NCBI GenBank assembly: GCA_903813345.2
Contig: CAIIXF020000008.1
Coordinates: 28,336,005-28,400,004, forward strand
From: Owenia fusiformis
Lineage: Eukaryota > Annelida > Polychaeta > Sabellida > Oweniidae
Length of the DNA: 64,000 nucleotides
Reading direction: 5' to 3'
Position numbers and translations under genes: made by a program
Shown: piece after piece, positions 1 through 62,221 of the stretch
How positions within the stretch are numbered: the stretch's first letter is position 1
How the letters are laid out: each line of letters starts with the position of its first letter
The notes under the pieces: generated by a model
Seen by the model: the letters and a program-made list of their open reading frames with translations, nothing else
Database searches by the model: none
Told to the model about the DNA's origin: nothing

Positions 1-190
1 TGCATTCATACATTAAACTTAGAAAAGGGAAATCACTTTCGACACTACCAGCCTATAAAACCAATTCACAAAACAGTACAATTACTGGTATCAAAAAAGA
101 AGAATCGAATTCAGAGATAACAACAACAAAAACATCATTCAACTATAAAGTATTTGAACAAATTTCCCTCTGCGAAAGAGCTCTCAATCC

Positions 191-408
191 TTATTTACCA
201 AATGATGCCCGGGGATAATTTGCAACGATTCTGCAAAATGCAAGCGGGGTGTCCTCTCTTTGTGTTTCGTCCATGTGATCATCTTTCATTGGCGCATGCA
301 TATTGTCCTCCGTTGATTCCCAAATGACATTACCATTTCCCTTACTTGACGAAATACCATTCATTTCTGACGTTGGTTGAATTGTACTGGTACATTCACT
401 ATTATGGT
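191..408 (-). CDS. Weak candidate terminal coding exon
   Basis: An open frame on the minus strand ends with TAA at 191-193. It can be entered at a weak AG acceptor near 409, or at ATG 362-364 for a 57-residue reading. The product is hydrophilic, with segments such as MKDDHMDETQRED and FCRIVANYPRASF, and looks more protein-like than neighbouring chance frames. No domain is recognised. It lies 4.7 kb past the ALK stop on the same strand, so it could be an alternative ALK end, the last exon of another gene, or chance. Confidence 0.18.
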
Positions 409-462
409 TTTATGTAGTAATGCCGCGTACTACTCAAACTTGTTTTCACGTTATCATCATAT

Positions 463-549
463 TGAAACATTCCTAGTTTTGAAAAATTCCTAGTATCGAA
501 ACATTCCTAGTATTGCAACATTCCTAGTATCGAAACATTCCTAGTATTT
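463..549. repeat. 17-bp minisatellite
   Basis: About five head-to-tail copies of a 17-bp unit built on ACATTCCTAGTATCGAA, with a few substitutions between copies. Confidence 0.85.
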
Positions 550-2114
550 TGGAATTGTGCTATTCTTTAATTAGGTCTGTATTGAACACCATCTTCAAAC
601 AGAATTTTAAAGTGAGTCTGACCTGCGTATATAATAAGATAACATATTATATATAGTGTATGATAGCTTTTCAAATTAGTTAAATAGTAACCATGAATAT
701 ATGTATTTTAAAGCGCTTCTGAAGGATGATTGATAAAGATAACCGTATATTCTTTTATCATTACTTTTGAATATTAATTTGTCAATTGAAAAGGCAATAC
801 AAAAACTTGCAACCGTCACTCAATGCATTTTAGGCTAAACCAAGTATAAGATTAATATAAGGTATAATATGATTGAAAAGAACATTGATTCGGGTTAGTT
901 TGATTAGTTTTGAAGGCGCCTCAATGGATCTAACTTATTTATGATTGAGATTGTATTCAAGAGTGTATTTATTTTAATTCTTAAGTTGTACAAAATGATA
1001 TTTTATCTCTTTTGATTTGATTAGGAGACCAATTCTCGAAGAACGTCTATCCCAATCCCAGCATTTGTCAAAGAAGAACGGATAAACAGATTTCTCAAAT
1101 CTGCTTAGTCCGGTGTAAAAGAAATTATGGTCCCCTGGGGATTATGGTCCCCTTTCTTAAAGGCCCTTACTGGCCCTGATTGTGGATACGATAATAAGGG
1201 AGAGTTGTATTTAGGTCACCATATAAATCAATGGAAAGTAGGACCATCATTTGATAGGACCTCCTACCCTTTCACACCGGCAATGTACGGATGCTGGGAT
1301 AAAGGTGCTAGTGTAACTTGGGCTTAAGAGTATTTTAGTGTCAGGTTGAACTAAGATGCTTGTAGCGTTCCAATAATAGAGGTTTCAATTATGACATTTT
1401 TTATTTTTTTATGTTTTTATTTAAAAAAGGAGTATACTTCGGTAAGGCATTTTATCTCTCTTATCCTCAGGTTTACAATACAAAGTACAATCAATACCCT
1501 AGAAACTGGGCGCTGTAGCATCGCGTGCCGAAATATAGCTGTGAAACATTATATCCATTTCTGTAATGTACAATGTACGGTCAACATTTTTACTGAAATG
1601 ATCAGTTATATTCAGTGGCACTGTAAATAAATACAGTGCTACGAAATGACTATTTGCAAAGGATGTTTAGTTCAACGGTCCGAGTCTAGCAAAAATGTGC
1701 CAAAAATTAAGCAAATTTCAATAATTGTCAAACCACTTGTTTCACCAATATTTAGAAAATGAGACATAAAATGCTTGCCAATACTTTTTAAAATACATTA
1801 TAGAATAAAGGATTATAGGATAAAGAAACAGCATTTTTGGTTGCGTCAATGTGCGAGGTCAACGTAATTAGAACTGATACATTATACACAACAAAAAAAC
1901 AACAAAATATAATAAATAAATAATCAGACATTTTTATTACTATTTTACATCAATTGTGTAATTTGATTAATGTACACCATGGTAACATCAATTTGAGCCA
2001 CTTATTAAACCTTTCACAAATATTGTGTAATTTTTCATATCTATACAATGTGCACTAAAGGTCTACAATGCAAATATTTACATGTAAATAGTATTTTCTT
2101 TACATAAACCAGCC
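550..2114. other. No gene seen; AT-rich downstream flank
   Basis: Short open frames occur at 1127-1327 and 1391-1630, but none has a recognisable domain, splice context or codon pattern. No repeat family of this window was found here. Confidence 0.5.
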
Positions 2115-2262
2115 CAGTTTCTTATCCTTAATACTCTCAAAATTCAAAAATCAGTTTCTTATCCTTAAAACCCTCAAAATTCAAAAATCAGTTTCTTATC
2201 CTTAATACCCTCAAAATCCGAAAATCGGTTTCTTATCCTTAATACACTCAAAATTCAAAAAT
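2115..2262. repeat. 37-bp minisatellite, four copies
   Basis: Four copies of a 37-bp unit starting CAGTTTCTTATCCTTAATAC, spanning 148 bp exactly, with a few differences between units. Confidence 0.88.
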
Positions 2263-2381
2263 ATAAAAGTTCAAACCTTAAACGAAACAAGGTTTGTTTC
2301 AAATACTGTATGTTGAGAGTGCAGTTTCCAAGTCATTCTAATTGAACATGCATATTTCACAGTTAGCCAACCATTTAGAAC

Positions 2382-2502
2382 AAGGCAATAACATGCAAAA
2401 TGTCACTACCTGCCATTTGTTACAGATGCCAAATGCCAACTGCCATTCACAAAAAAGTTGAAGACTACACCATTATGTCACTACTTCTGGTGGTGACATA
2501 AG
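2382..2502 (+). repeat. Dispersed repeat B, copy 1
   Basis: Copy of a dispersed family marked by ATGCAAAATGTCAC, a CTGCCATTTGTTACAGA block, a run of CCAAAYGCCAA words, and an end of the form GGTGGTGACATAA. Other copies start near 7470, 11422, 13275, 22945, 34193, 35090 and 39930. No coding capacity is seen; the element class is unknown. Confidence 0.75.
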
Positions 2503-2661
2503 AAAACATTCTAAAAAAAGTCTGGCTGCTTTTTTCTTTCCATATTTTGAACTGTTTCATGCTCCTGACTTTCTCAAACTTCACCTTGTGTCTTAACCTT
2601 TATGGTGGAAATCATCCAAGGAAAATCATTTGTGTTGCTTATCAATTTGGAAACCTCATAG

Positions 2662-2848
2662 TCTACAGGCCAGTAGGCAGCTTTTACCAAGGGGTTCAGT
2701 TTTTAAAAAGTTCCAGAGGGAACCCTCACTCTTAACAACTTTGACCCAAAATGAAAAGTGCTCGTAGTGGTGAAAAACTGCATGATTTTTAAAGAGCTTT
2801 TGGCCAGGGGAGGGGTTTGCTCAAACCTCCTGGCTACAGCGGGCCAGT
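2662..2848 (+). repeat. Dispersed repeat A, copy 1
   Basis: Divergent full-length copy of a roughly 190-bp family. The ends resemble inverted GCCNGTAGCCAGG and CCTGGCTACGGGC, and the core is GGTGAAAAACTGCATGATTT. Probably a short non-autonomous DNA element, judged only from the inverted ends. Confidence 0.7.
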
Positions 2849-4155
2849 GGTTTCTCACTGTTTTAAGATAATTAGAACTAAACTAGAATAATCATGTATT
2901 GTTACATGTATATTTCAGAATGGAACATACTGAATCTACATTTAACTGACTGCACCCTTCTTCATTTCAATTCATACGTGTTAATTATCACATGTAATTC
3001 CAAGATCAGACACTATATTTAGCAAGGCTAGATTCAAGCTTGACATTGAGCCGTGATATTTTTAATTTTTGTGTCTAATCAGATATATGAGATGCCATAA
3101 TTCGCAGAAATGTGCCATATTTACCATGAGTGTGATATGTTTAGAAAGAAAATACCTGTACTTCTATTTGTACGAATAGCTGATGTTTCATATAGCATTG
3201 GAATTGTTTATATGATCTGATGTAGTCTATTTGAATAATATATCAAAACTGATGTCGGTATGACTTTTTGTATCTTCTGTATCATATCTTTTCCCCATTT
3301 TTTCATTAACTGATGACATTATCATCTAGGAATTATCCTATACTATTACTTTCTAATTGACATATTTACAAATTAATGTGAATACTTGGGGTTTTTCACT
3401 TCTTATGCTTGCTTTAAAAAGGTATATCCCAGTTTCTATACATGGAGAAATGCATGCTTCCAGCAATGCTGACCATTAGGTTAATGCTTGCAATTCCTCA
3501 AATGAACACTTGGGTGTTGCCTTGCCCAAGTTGGTATCTTTTTACTTATCTGATCTTGAATTATTGGAATCAAGATAGAGATCAAGATAAGTAAAAGAGA
3601 CCAACTTGTCCAAGGCTAACTTGGGTGGCAATCCATATAATAATATCAAGCACTTGGGGCAATAGCCAGGAAACAGAATTCTGTAAAACGCTAGGTTCCT
3701 GGCTTCGTCCAAGCACACTAATGAATGATTCTTTATGTACATTTATTTTCATTTTGTAAAACTGCTCTTATCAATTTACACATAATAAATATTTTGCACT
3801 AACACAAATAATCTGTTTTATATAATAAACTACAAATTTGTCCAAAAACGGCACTTGACAAATCTCGTTTTGATTTTTGATGTGGTCAATCATTAACTTG
3901 TTAGGTGATATGTGACTTCAATTTTTGAAAATAAAAGCAAATGCAACAATACGAGACACTTTCCTTTCTACAGAAAAAACCGAGAACCCAGGTGCATGTG
4001 TACATATCCATAATATGACATTACTCCGTAAAAACATCATTCAATCTCTTACTTAGATCAGAGTGACACAAGTGTATTTACAATTACCTCTTTCAAGATC
4101 AAATTGTCTCATCTAGAGATCTTATTAACCACTATATTGCATTTTACGAGGATCT
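2849..4155. other. No gene seen; contains one hairpin element
   Basis: AT-rich flank. Apart from the foldback element at 3517-3620 nothing is recognised. Confidence 0.5.
3517..3620. mobile_element. Foldback element, older copy
   Basis: The ends GCCTTGCCCAAGTTGG and CCAACTTGTCCAAGGC are inverted and enclose ACTTATCTTGAT-type words. This is a shorter, more diverged relative of the element at 40525-40668. No clear target duplication remains. Confidence 0.7.
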
Positions 4156-4156
4156 A

Positions 4157-4352
4157 CAGGCCCGTAGCCAGGATTTGCCAAGGGGGGGTCACTTTTTGGG
4201 AAATTCCAGGGAGGGTTCACTTTTGACAATCTTGGTCCAAAAATGGCCAAAATCACTTAAAATGTGCTCAGAATGGTGAAAAACTGCATGATTTTGAAAG
4301 AATTTTTGGCCAGGGGGTTCGCTCGAACCCTCCCTGGCTACGGTTCTGAACT
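4157..4352 (+). repeat. Dispersed repeat A, copy 2
   Basis: Well-preserved copy: starts GGCCCGTAGCCAGGATTTG, has the core GGTGAAAAACTGCATGATTT and ends CCCTCCCTGGCTACGG. Confidence 0.85.
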
Positions 4353-4938
4353 ATGTTACTAAGATATGTTGTTTATTGTAGGCATCAGCTTGTCTATTAT
4401 GTCAGGGGACAGGGGGTAAGGTTTTGAAGAATAGTATCGTTCTACCCTTCAACTTTTATTTTATCATTTCTTCTGCCTTTTTGGAAAAAGTTTGCCTTTT
4501 TGAAACTGGACTTAAAATTTCAAAAAGGCCCTTTATTTTCCCCTGCTTTGAAATCCTTGTTGTCGGCCTAGGTACCTAGTTTGTATTTAAAAACTTCTTT
4601 CCATGACAAAAGGTAGCCTCTTAAATTACATAATATATACACAAAATGCACTGTAATTTTGGCAAAGTGTAGAGGTTCTTTGTGCAGATGAAAAATATTG
4701 CACCCATTTGAGAATAAATTAATGAAAACACTGCAATTTCCTTTGCTTCTAATGTCTACATACATTGTTCATGTATGGAAGTAATTTGTATTCATTACAA
4801 TTGTCAGACAATATACAATAAATCACTATCCTTTGGAATAGCATAACTACTTCACATGACTTTACAACCTACATGTAGTCTACAATGTATGTCTACCTAG
4901 TCTACAATCAGTTATGTTCAAGCACAATTATTAATTTA
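4353..4938. other. No gene seen; ALK downstream flank
   Basis: AT-rich sequence with no recognised gene. Part of it could be 3' untranslated sequence if the first polyadenylation signal is not used. Confidence 0.45.
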
Positions 4939-5002
4939 CAGGGTGTCCGTAAGTCTCTTTACAATTATGATACACAGTCTGTGTAATGAGAGGGACACCC
5001 TG
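4939..5002. mobile_element. 64-bp mariner-type micro-MITE
   Basis: The ends CAGGGTGTCC and GGACACCCTG are perfect inverted repeats and the element is bordered by TA on both sides, as expected of Tc1/mariner target sites. At 64 bp it is little more than two ends. It lies about 110 bases downstream of the ALK stop, inside the likely 3' untranslated region if transcription extends that far. Confidence 0.75.
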
Positions 5003-5044
5003 TACTTTTTGACTATGTAAAGGTCAACTTTTATAAATCATTTG

Positions 5045-5050
5045 TTTATT
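5045..5050 (-). terminator. Possible polyadenylation signal for ALK
   Basis: AATAAA on the minus strand, about 64 bases after the ALK stop codon. It is the first such hexamer downstream. In AT-rich DNA this motif is common by chance, so use of this site is an inference. Confidence 0.35.
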
Positions 5051-5113
5051 ATAGTCAGAGTGTAGTAATTCTAGCTAAAGGGTTCCTAGTAAAATGGGGA
5101 TAAATACTTTGTC

Positions 5114-54695
<49,582 letters not shown>

Positions 54696-55752
54696 CTGAA
54701 AATAAATGAGCATACTTATAATATACACATTCATATAACTGAAAAATTATAAGATATTTTACCAATTAATAGTGAAATATATATCCAAATTGTTTCCCGG
54801 TAATGACAATTTATCGTATAGTTTCATACAGTGTACTAGGCAACATGCTTCCCATCTTGCATTTCGTCTGTACTTCCACCAAAAGTAAAATGGAAATAAA
54901 AGTTTTAGGTCTTCTAAAACCTCAGTTAACTGAGTTTTGGTCTATTTCTTCTAGAATATTCGAATAGTTTACAATAAAAATATTGAATCTGCAACTTGAA
55001 TATTTTTTTTTCTTTTAATGCTATTTTCATGTCATAAATGCTTGAAATATAATACCTTTTATCTTTAATAAGACTAAAGTTAAAATAACTAAGTGATTTC
55101 TCATGAAATATCGAAGTCAAACTAAAGAAACACCTCAAGCTAGATAAATGTTTTGTTCCTTCTAATGTCGTTGTCATGTTTCAAATGATTGAAGGATAAT
55201 AAAAAGAATATCGAGAAGCTGTAACATTTGTTTTTATCCCTACGGTGTTGTTTTTCATTAGTGAACCCAACCTACAGTGAATATCAAACATTAAATCCTG
55301 GAAGCAAGAATTAACTCCGTCCCCATGGGACAAGTGCAGATAATTGTTACCTGCCAAAAATTATCAATTGGCCAATTTGTTTTGTTTTAATTATGGTATG
55401 AAAACATATTCTCCTAATAAGCATTCTTTTTATAAGACAGCATTTAGTGCTTGTGATTTTTAATCTCCGAGACTGTCTGATTATTTCGAATAGCTGCTGG
55501 GGTGTAACTTTTTCTTATGCACATTTATTTGATAAAACAAATTAAAGTAAAATAAAAATAATGGTTCTTCAGTGTTTACAAAACATATTATGCAAAATGA
55601 TTAAATGAACTCAACTAAATAATCAAAAAAAATATCAAAATAATATTTTACAATTTTGCTTTACACTGGTCTAAATGTACACAGAAATATATTTAATTTA
55701 TCTGATATATACATGTAATTGATGTCAATTCTAAGTTGTATATCAGTGTTTA
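54696..55752. other. No gene seen; intron sequence
   Basis: Upstream intron of the first visible ALK exon; no further exon recognised. Confidence 0.5.
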
Positions 55753-56836
55753 GCTTAGAAAGGATGCCAGTATGAGAGTTAAATTCAGTACATTTTGATG
55801 AGATATCAAATTAAAATATTACACTTAGAAAGAATGCCAGTATGAGAGTTAAATTCAGTACATTTTGATGAGATATCGACGCTTAAAAAGGATGCCAGTA
55901 TGAGAGTTAAATTCAATACATTTTGATGAGATAACAAATCAAAATATTACACTTAGAAAGGATGCCATTATGAGAGTTAAATTCAGTACATTTTGACGAG
56001 ACATCAAATCAAAATATTACACTTAAAAAGGATGCCAGTATAAGAGTTAAATTCAATACATTTTGATGAGATACCAAATCAAAATATTACACTTAGAAAG
56101 GATGCCATTATGAGAGTTAAATTCAGTACATTTTGATGAGATATCAAATCATAATATTACACTTAAAAAGGATGCCAGTATGAGAGTTAAATTCAGTACA
56201 TTTTGATGAGGTATCAAATCAAAATATTACACTTAGAAAGGATGCCATTATGAGAGTTAAATTAAGTACATTTTTCAAAATATTACACTTAAAAAGAACG
56301 CCCGTATGAGAGTTAAATTCAGTACATTTTGATGAGATACCAAATCAAAATATTACACTTAGAAAGGATGCCAGTATGAGAGTTAAATTCAGTACATTTT
56401 GATGAGATATCAAATCAAAATATTACACTTAGAAAGGATGCCATTATGAGAGTTAAATTCAGTACATTTTTCAAAATATTACACTTAAAAAGAATGCCAG
56501 TATGAGAGTTAAATTCAGTACATTTTGATGAGATACCAAATCAAAATATTACACTTAGAAAGGATGCCATTATGAGAGTTAAATTCAGTACATTTTGATG
56601 AGATATCAAATCAAAATATTACACTTAGAAAGGATGTCAGTATGAGAGTTAAATTCAGTAAATTTTGATGAGATATCAAATCAAAATATTACACTTAGAA
56701 AGGATGTCAGTATGAGAGTTAAATTCAGTACATTTTTATGAGATATCAAATCAAAATATTACACTTAGAAAGGATGCCAGTATGAGAGTTAAATTCAGTA
56801 CATTTTGATGAGATATCAAATCAAAATATTATACTT
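55753..56836. repeat. 70-bp satellite, about 16 copies
   Basis: Units read ACACTTAGAAAGGATGCCAG, TATGAGAGTTAAATTCAGTA and CATTTTGATGAGATATCAAA plus TCAAAATATT. A few units lack about 18-20 bp (TTTTTCAAAATATT junctions), and the same shortened form recurs twice, suggesting amplification after the deletion. Confidence 0.96.
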
Positions 56837-58647
56837 TTATTAGATTTCATGACCCGCATCATTGCATAAAACAAAGATGTGCTCAATTAACCCTTTGAGT
56901 GCCATTGGGCCGATTCGGCCGATGGGAAAAAGTATGTCGCTAAAGTGCCAAGATCGGCCCAAAATCGGCCCAAAATAACGCGATTATATACACAGGGAAA
57001 TATGTCATCAACTGAGAATGAATAATCTATTCTTATTTATTTATGTTTGTTTAGATCGGTCTTAATAAATTGACCGGTCTCAGTTTGATTTAAGTTAATT
57101 TAACAGACGCTGGGTATCTTACAACATCGTATAATAAATGCGTTTTAACCAAGTTGGCAAGGTTTAATGGAATATCGGCCCGAATATAGTAGATTCAATA
57201 ATATCCCCATGAATAGTTAATAATACGTTTCTGGTCAAGTAATTAAACAAATTGTGTTGCAAACTAACTGAGGTAACTTTTTTTGTGCTATGAACGCACG
57301 TAATTTTCGTATTTTTGCAACGCTGATGTTTGTTAGATTGTATCTGTTAACGTAATTTAGTGTACAAATGAAGTAAATACTTGAAATTCATGTATTGGAA
57401 ATAAAATATTCATGAATATGAATGCAACGTAATGTTTGTTTTGTTCATTATAAATAATTCGACCTAATCTATACCTCATATACTGTATACAATGTAGTTA
57501 TATTTTGCGAACGCTGGGCATCTTACAATATCGAAAAATTAATGCTTATTAACAAGCTTGGCATTCAAGGATTTCGTTAATATCGGCCCAAAATGTTGTC
57601 CCTATAAACGTTGATTTGTAAGTTACTCGTAGCAAATATATTTATTTTAATAAAATATTATTTAAATAAAATTATTTATCACTTATTTGTAAATGAGTGT
57701 ATTCCTTATTATACTTTGAACGCATATGATTTTCAGCATTTTAGAACGCTTACTGTTGTCTTGAAATTGTAGCGTATTAACGTTTTTGAAACATGAAATT
57801 AACTGTAAGAATGTATTTTTAAATATAATCCATGTAAATATATAAAAATGACACTGCACATTATGCATAAACTGAAAATAAAAATAAAATACTTTTGGAT
57901 GTGGAAATGCGAACTGATCATTGATTAAGAGCGTCCGTTTTCGTGTTTGTACGATTGGACGCTGCTGTAGCTAAGTAGGCCTACATTATGCCTTATTAAA
58001 CAAATCAAACATTAAATGAGTTAACCATTTCCTTAGTTTATCTGATTTTTAACGTCCATGAACATTATAAAAGGCGATACAATATGTATATTTCGTTGGG
58101 TAAATTATTTGTTCCTTCATGAGTATAGCAAGCAATACGTATACGTTTAGGGGATCTGGATTTACAGACAATATTGTCACAGAATATGCAAACGCTAAGA
58201 TGATTAAATGCACGAGTAATAAACAGTGTTTGAATGATTATAAATATAAAGAATCCACTATTTAGTTTTGTGTTTATTTAATACAATTAACCTGTTTTAC
58301 CCTACCAGTGGAGACGATGGGCTCAATTGCAGTATCATATTGCAGTAAGTACAATTTTAAAGTATTTTACATAAATAAGGGGTTTAAATTTAATGATATG
58401 AAATATTTTGTCCTCGATATCGTATATTTATACTCCGGGGCACAAGGGCCGATTACCGCCTATTTTCCCTGAAATTGTGAATTGCAACAATAGACAGTAC
58501 CTCCCTTGTACATAATTTCGGCAATGTTAAATATAGAGATGACATCAATTTTTTATTCATATTAGAAGTACATATATAAAACAAATCTCCATTGGTGCAG
58601 TGCTAAAATTCATTCAAACCTTGGCTACTTTGTATCACAACCATCTT

Positions 58648-59941
58648 CACGGTGTATAACCCAAACGCTCCTACATGCACGACGGAGCGTTTCATTTACG
58701 CGGAAACGCTCCAGAGCGAAATAAAATGGCGGCTAGTGAAGATTTCACTATGACCGTCAGTATTGTTTCTCTCGTTTCTCTTACATATCATATGTTATGG
58801 TGAAATATTATGTACCATTCGATGAACAATACCGTGAGCAAAAATCTTATTTATTCAACTTCTGGTGGTAAACTGTTATTTGCTTGATCAAAGCTCCGTA
58901 GTGTAGATCGAACGAATCTGAAGATGACGATTTGACCACAAATTACGAATTAAACTATAGTATTTCTATGAAAACGTTAATCTTTCTGTTAAAGTAGTAG
59001 ATCACAAACTCGTATATTCTCATTTCCTAAAATCCCAGTCCAAATGCATTACTTGTTCTCAAGAAATCGCTTGTTTTCCTCAAAACGCTCCGTCGATTTA
59101 GAGCACAATTTTAGAAACGCTCTTACCATTTTGTTTTGATATCATTTTCAGATTATTAGAGAAGAGTTCCGAATCGAATCTTTCTCTCAAAAACGTGTTG
59201 TACTTGTTAGGCAAATTGAAACATCTGAACCTGGTGGTGCTAAACGTGCAACTAGCTGATTTAAGCCTACATTAGATGATGTCATGCCTACATGTGTGCT
59301 AAATCATAATACTATAGAAAAAAAAGAAAATTTATATGTGAATTAATCTTTCTTCTTTTGATGCCAAGGGGTATAATAGATCTTTTCTTTCTCTTCCTGA
59401 AAAGGAAGGGCAAGCTATATATTTCCTAAACAGATCTAGACTACCGGAGCGTTTCCAGTTCACTGTGTTAACCAGATCGGAGCGTTTCTTGAATATGAGA
59501 ATGTCATCATTTTTAAGACTGGATTTTCGGTCATCAAATCACTATTACGATAATGTATGGTGCGTTGAAGCATTGGAATTTGACTAAAATAAACATTGGT
59601 GCTCTAATCTTGGCTCAACTAATCACATATATCGACAAAAGGGGTTTTGACCGGTAGAATGACAAATACGTTTTTGGATTTTGATAACTATACTGCTTTG
59701 TACAGCTCTTCCTGATTGCTTCAAACGTCAACAGCCAGCCAAGTACAACATGAATATCACACCCATCGAATGGTATACTCGAAATATGTAACTCATACCT
59801 CTTATTCCCATTATTGGGGAAATCGTCAGACGGCTCATCATTCCCGCCAGCCAGTTTTCCTACTTCGGAGCGTTTCTTTGTTTAATTTCAGTAATGAAAC
59901 GCTCCGTCGTGCATGTAGGAGCGTTTGGGTTATACACTGTG
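58648..59941. mobile_element. 1294-bp element with Transib/RAG-like ends
   Basis: Target duplication ATCTT at 58643-58647 and 59942-59946. The ends are 49-bp inverted repeats with one mismatch, opening CACGGTGTATAACCC (left) and CACAGTGTATAACCC (right). Five-base duplications and a CACNNTG end are the marks of the Transib superfamily, to which RAG1 belongs; CACAGTG is also the recombination-signal heptamer. Subterminal GAAACGCTCCG words recur on both strands near 58710, 59088, 59116, 59450, 59480 and 59868. No transposase is present. Confidence 0.8.
58736..59259 (+). CDS. Speculative two-exon mini-gene in the Transib-like element
   Basis: An ATG in a strong context (AAAATGGCGGC, 58736) opens MAASEDFTMT; a possible but weak donor GTCAGT follows at 58766. 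A good acceptor (ATCATTTTCAG, 59151) opens a 35-codon frame to TGA 59259 containing REEFRIESFSQKRVVLVRQ. Both borders are phase 0, so splicing would give 45 residues. It is unrecognised, and could be captured host sequence or chance. Confidence 0.15.
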
Positions 59942-62221
59942 ATCTTGTATTGACAATATTGACAGGGCCATCCAATAGTATGTCATTCGAGTTTCAGACA
60001 GATTCAACCAACACTTTTTGATAAATCATGAAATTAATTGACTATTGCACGTTTCTAGCATTGTAGTGAATGGAGGTCTGGCCCAAGTAAAGTTAAAGAC
60101 AAACAAAAGTGACATCTATTATGTCAGCGTTATTCAGCTATTTAGAAACTATACAATTACTCCCGTAGGTTCTAAGTTAATAATAATATTTTTAGTTTCA
60201 CTTATTTTGAGCAAAAGACTTTGGGGTTTAGGTACTCCACAGACATTCCAGAGGCGAAAATTACATAAAGCCAGACAGGTTTTTAGTTTTATTTCATCGT
60301 TTTTATATATAACCTCGTCTTCTTGAATAATTTTGGATTTGATTCATCCTTTATACTGACGTTTCAGGTATATCAGTTTCTGATTTTAGTCATTATGTGA
60401 AACAAAATCGAGAGATGTATGTAATAAGAGCCATTTTTAACAATTCAGTTTGGAGTCGGAAAAGTGGCTTGAGAATGCAGGAAAACTGACCAATCAGAAT
60501 GCCATATTCCTCAGTATTTCTAAAGTGAATCTTCGATTATCGAGAAACTTTTTCACGTTCAAATTTCACCTACTTATCGCACGTGGATGGCTTCAAAAGT
60601 GATACCATCAGGAAACTGACAATGTAAGCTTCACTATGACATTATGCTTTTAGAAATCGATCGAGAAATGGCGGAGAAATGATAAGTGTCATTTCTGTAA
60701 AACGTGAGTTTGGGGAGCTGTAAAGTGGATTGGGACTGCAAGAAAGTCGGCCAATCAGAACGCAGCATTTCTTAAGTGAAACTTGGCATTCGAAAAATCA
60801 CCTTTACTCTCCATTTCCTCCATTTTCTCGCAATTTGGTCATTACAAAAGTGGAACCATCGGAAAGATATAGTTCCGAGCAAAACCATGGTCTTATTTAT
60901 TTCGAAGTCTACCAATCAACAGCAGAGTTAAAGACTAATGAATTCAATTTTTATACAGCCAGTTTAGAGCAAAAAAGTGGATTCAGACTGCTACAACTTT
61001 ATGCAAATTAGCTAGACGTATCTAGGTTAGTAGCCCACATATGTGGGTTAGTAGGTTTGTTCTGTCAAGGCCGCGCATGTATCAATGTATAAGCAGATAT
61101 CCTTTTCAGCATACTTTGAAACCGTATCTTACGTGTTCTTTCACGGAATCCACGTAGATTGAAAAAAGCTGACATATTTTGTCATTTCTATTTATTACAC
61201 CTTAATTCGTATTATAGAATAGCGGGGATATTCTTTTACCATCTGAAAATGTAAAAATGCACTTCAACATTGGGTGGGGAAAGATTTGTACATCAAACAA
61301 ACTTCATTCAAATACATAAAGAAATAAAGTCATATTATCAAGAAATTCTTGAAACCTCTGTTGCAGTTGCACGCAAAGACAAGAAGACTTTATTTCATGT
61401 ATTTCTATAATACTTGCATAATCTACTGCATGCCTCCATGCAGAAAACATTTTTAGGACTTACTATTAAAGTTTTGTTTTTTGTGGATAATGACAAACAT
61501 TCTACTATTTTCCGTACGATATTATTTCCCAAGGAAAACTGAATCTTTCACAGATTTCATATCGCAAACATTATCTCGAAATATAGTTGACAATGCTTTT
61601 GGCCATACTAACTGACTAATAATTAATACATCTTGTTGATAAACGATGGAATCAGACTATGTTCGGCTTATTTTGAATATTGTTTATCCAAAGTAAAATT
61701 GGTTGTCTGAGTACGTTTGAGATCGGCGTTTAGCGCATTTTAAGTATTACACTACGTTGAAGCCTGGACGATATAAAAATGACTTTTTCATTTATACCAG
61801 GTGATGGATGGAATCAGACCATGTTCGGTCTATTTTCGTAATTAACAAAAAAGTCATTTAAATCATTTATCAAAAGTATAATTGGTTGACTGAGTAAGTT
61901 TGAGATATCAGTTGCACGCAAAGATTTTTCATTTAATGCTATAGGCTAATTTGGAATATAAAAATATAAAATACTTTCAATAGAAAATAATAAAAATGGA
62001 TTAGAGCAGTATTGATTAATTTAAAATTTATAAGGAAAAAACCAGCCCCGCTTGTAAGGTTAGACTTTCACCTGGCCGTCATCGCCTCCCTAGATATCCA
62101 GCATGAAAAAGTGTATTTTAGCATCATACAGAGATGTTTGCTAATTGCTAATATAATTTATAATGAAAACAATGCAGCTCTGCTTTCAAGGTTAGACTTT
62201 CACATGGCCTTATCGCCTCCC

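Noticed and set aside
58648-59941. hAT or CACTA assignment for the nested element
   Set aside because: hAT gives 8-bp and CACTA 2-3 bp duplications; the observed duplication is 5 bp and the ends read CAC(A/G)GTG.
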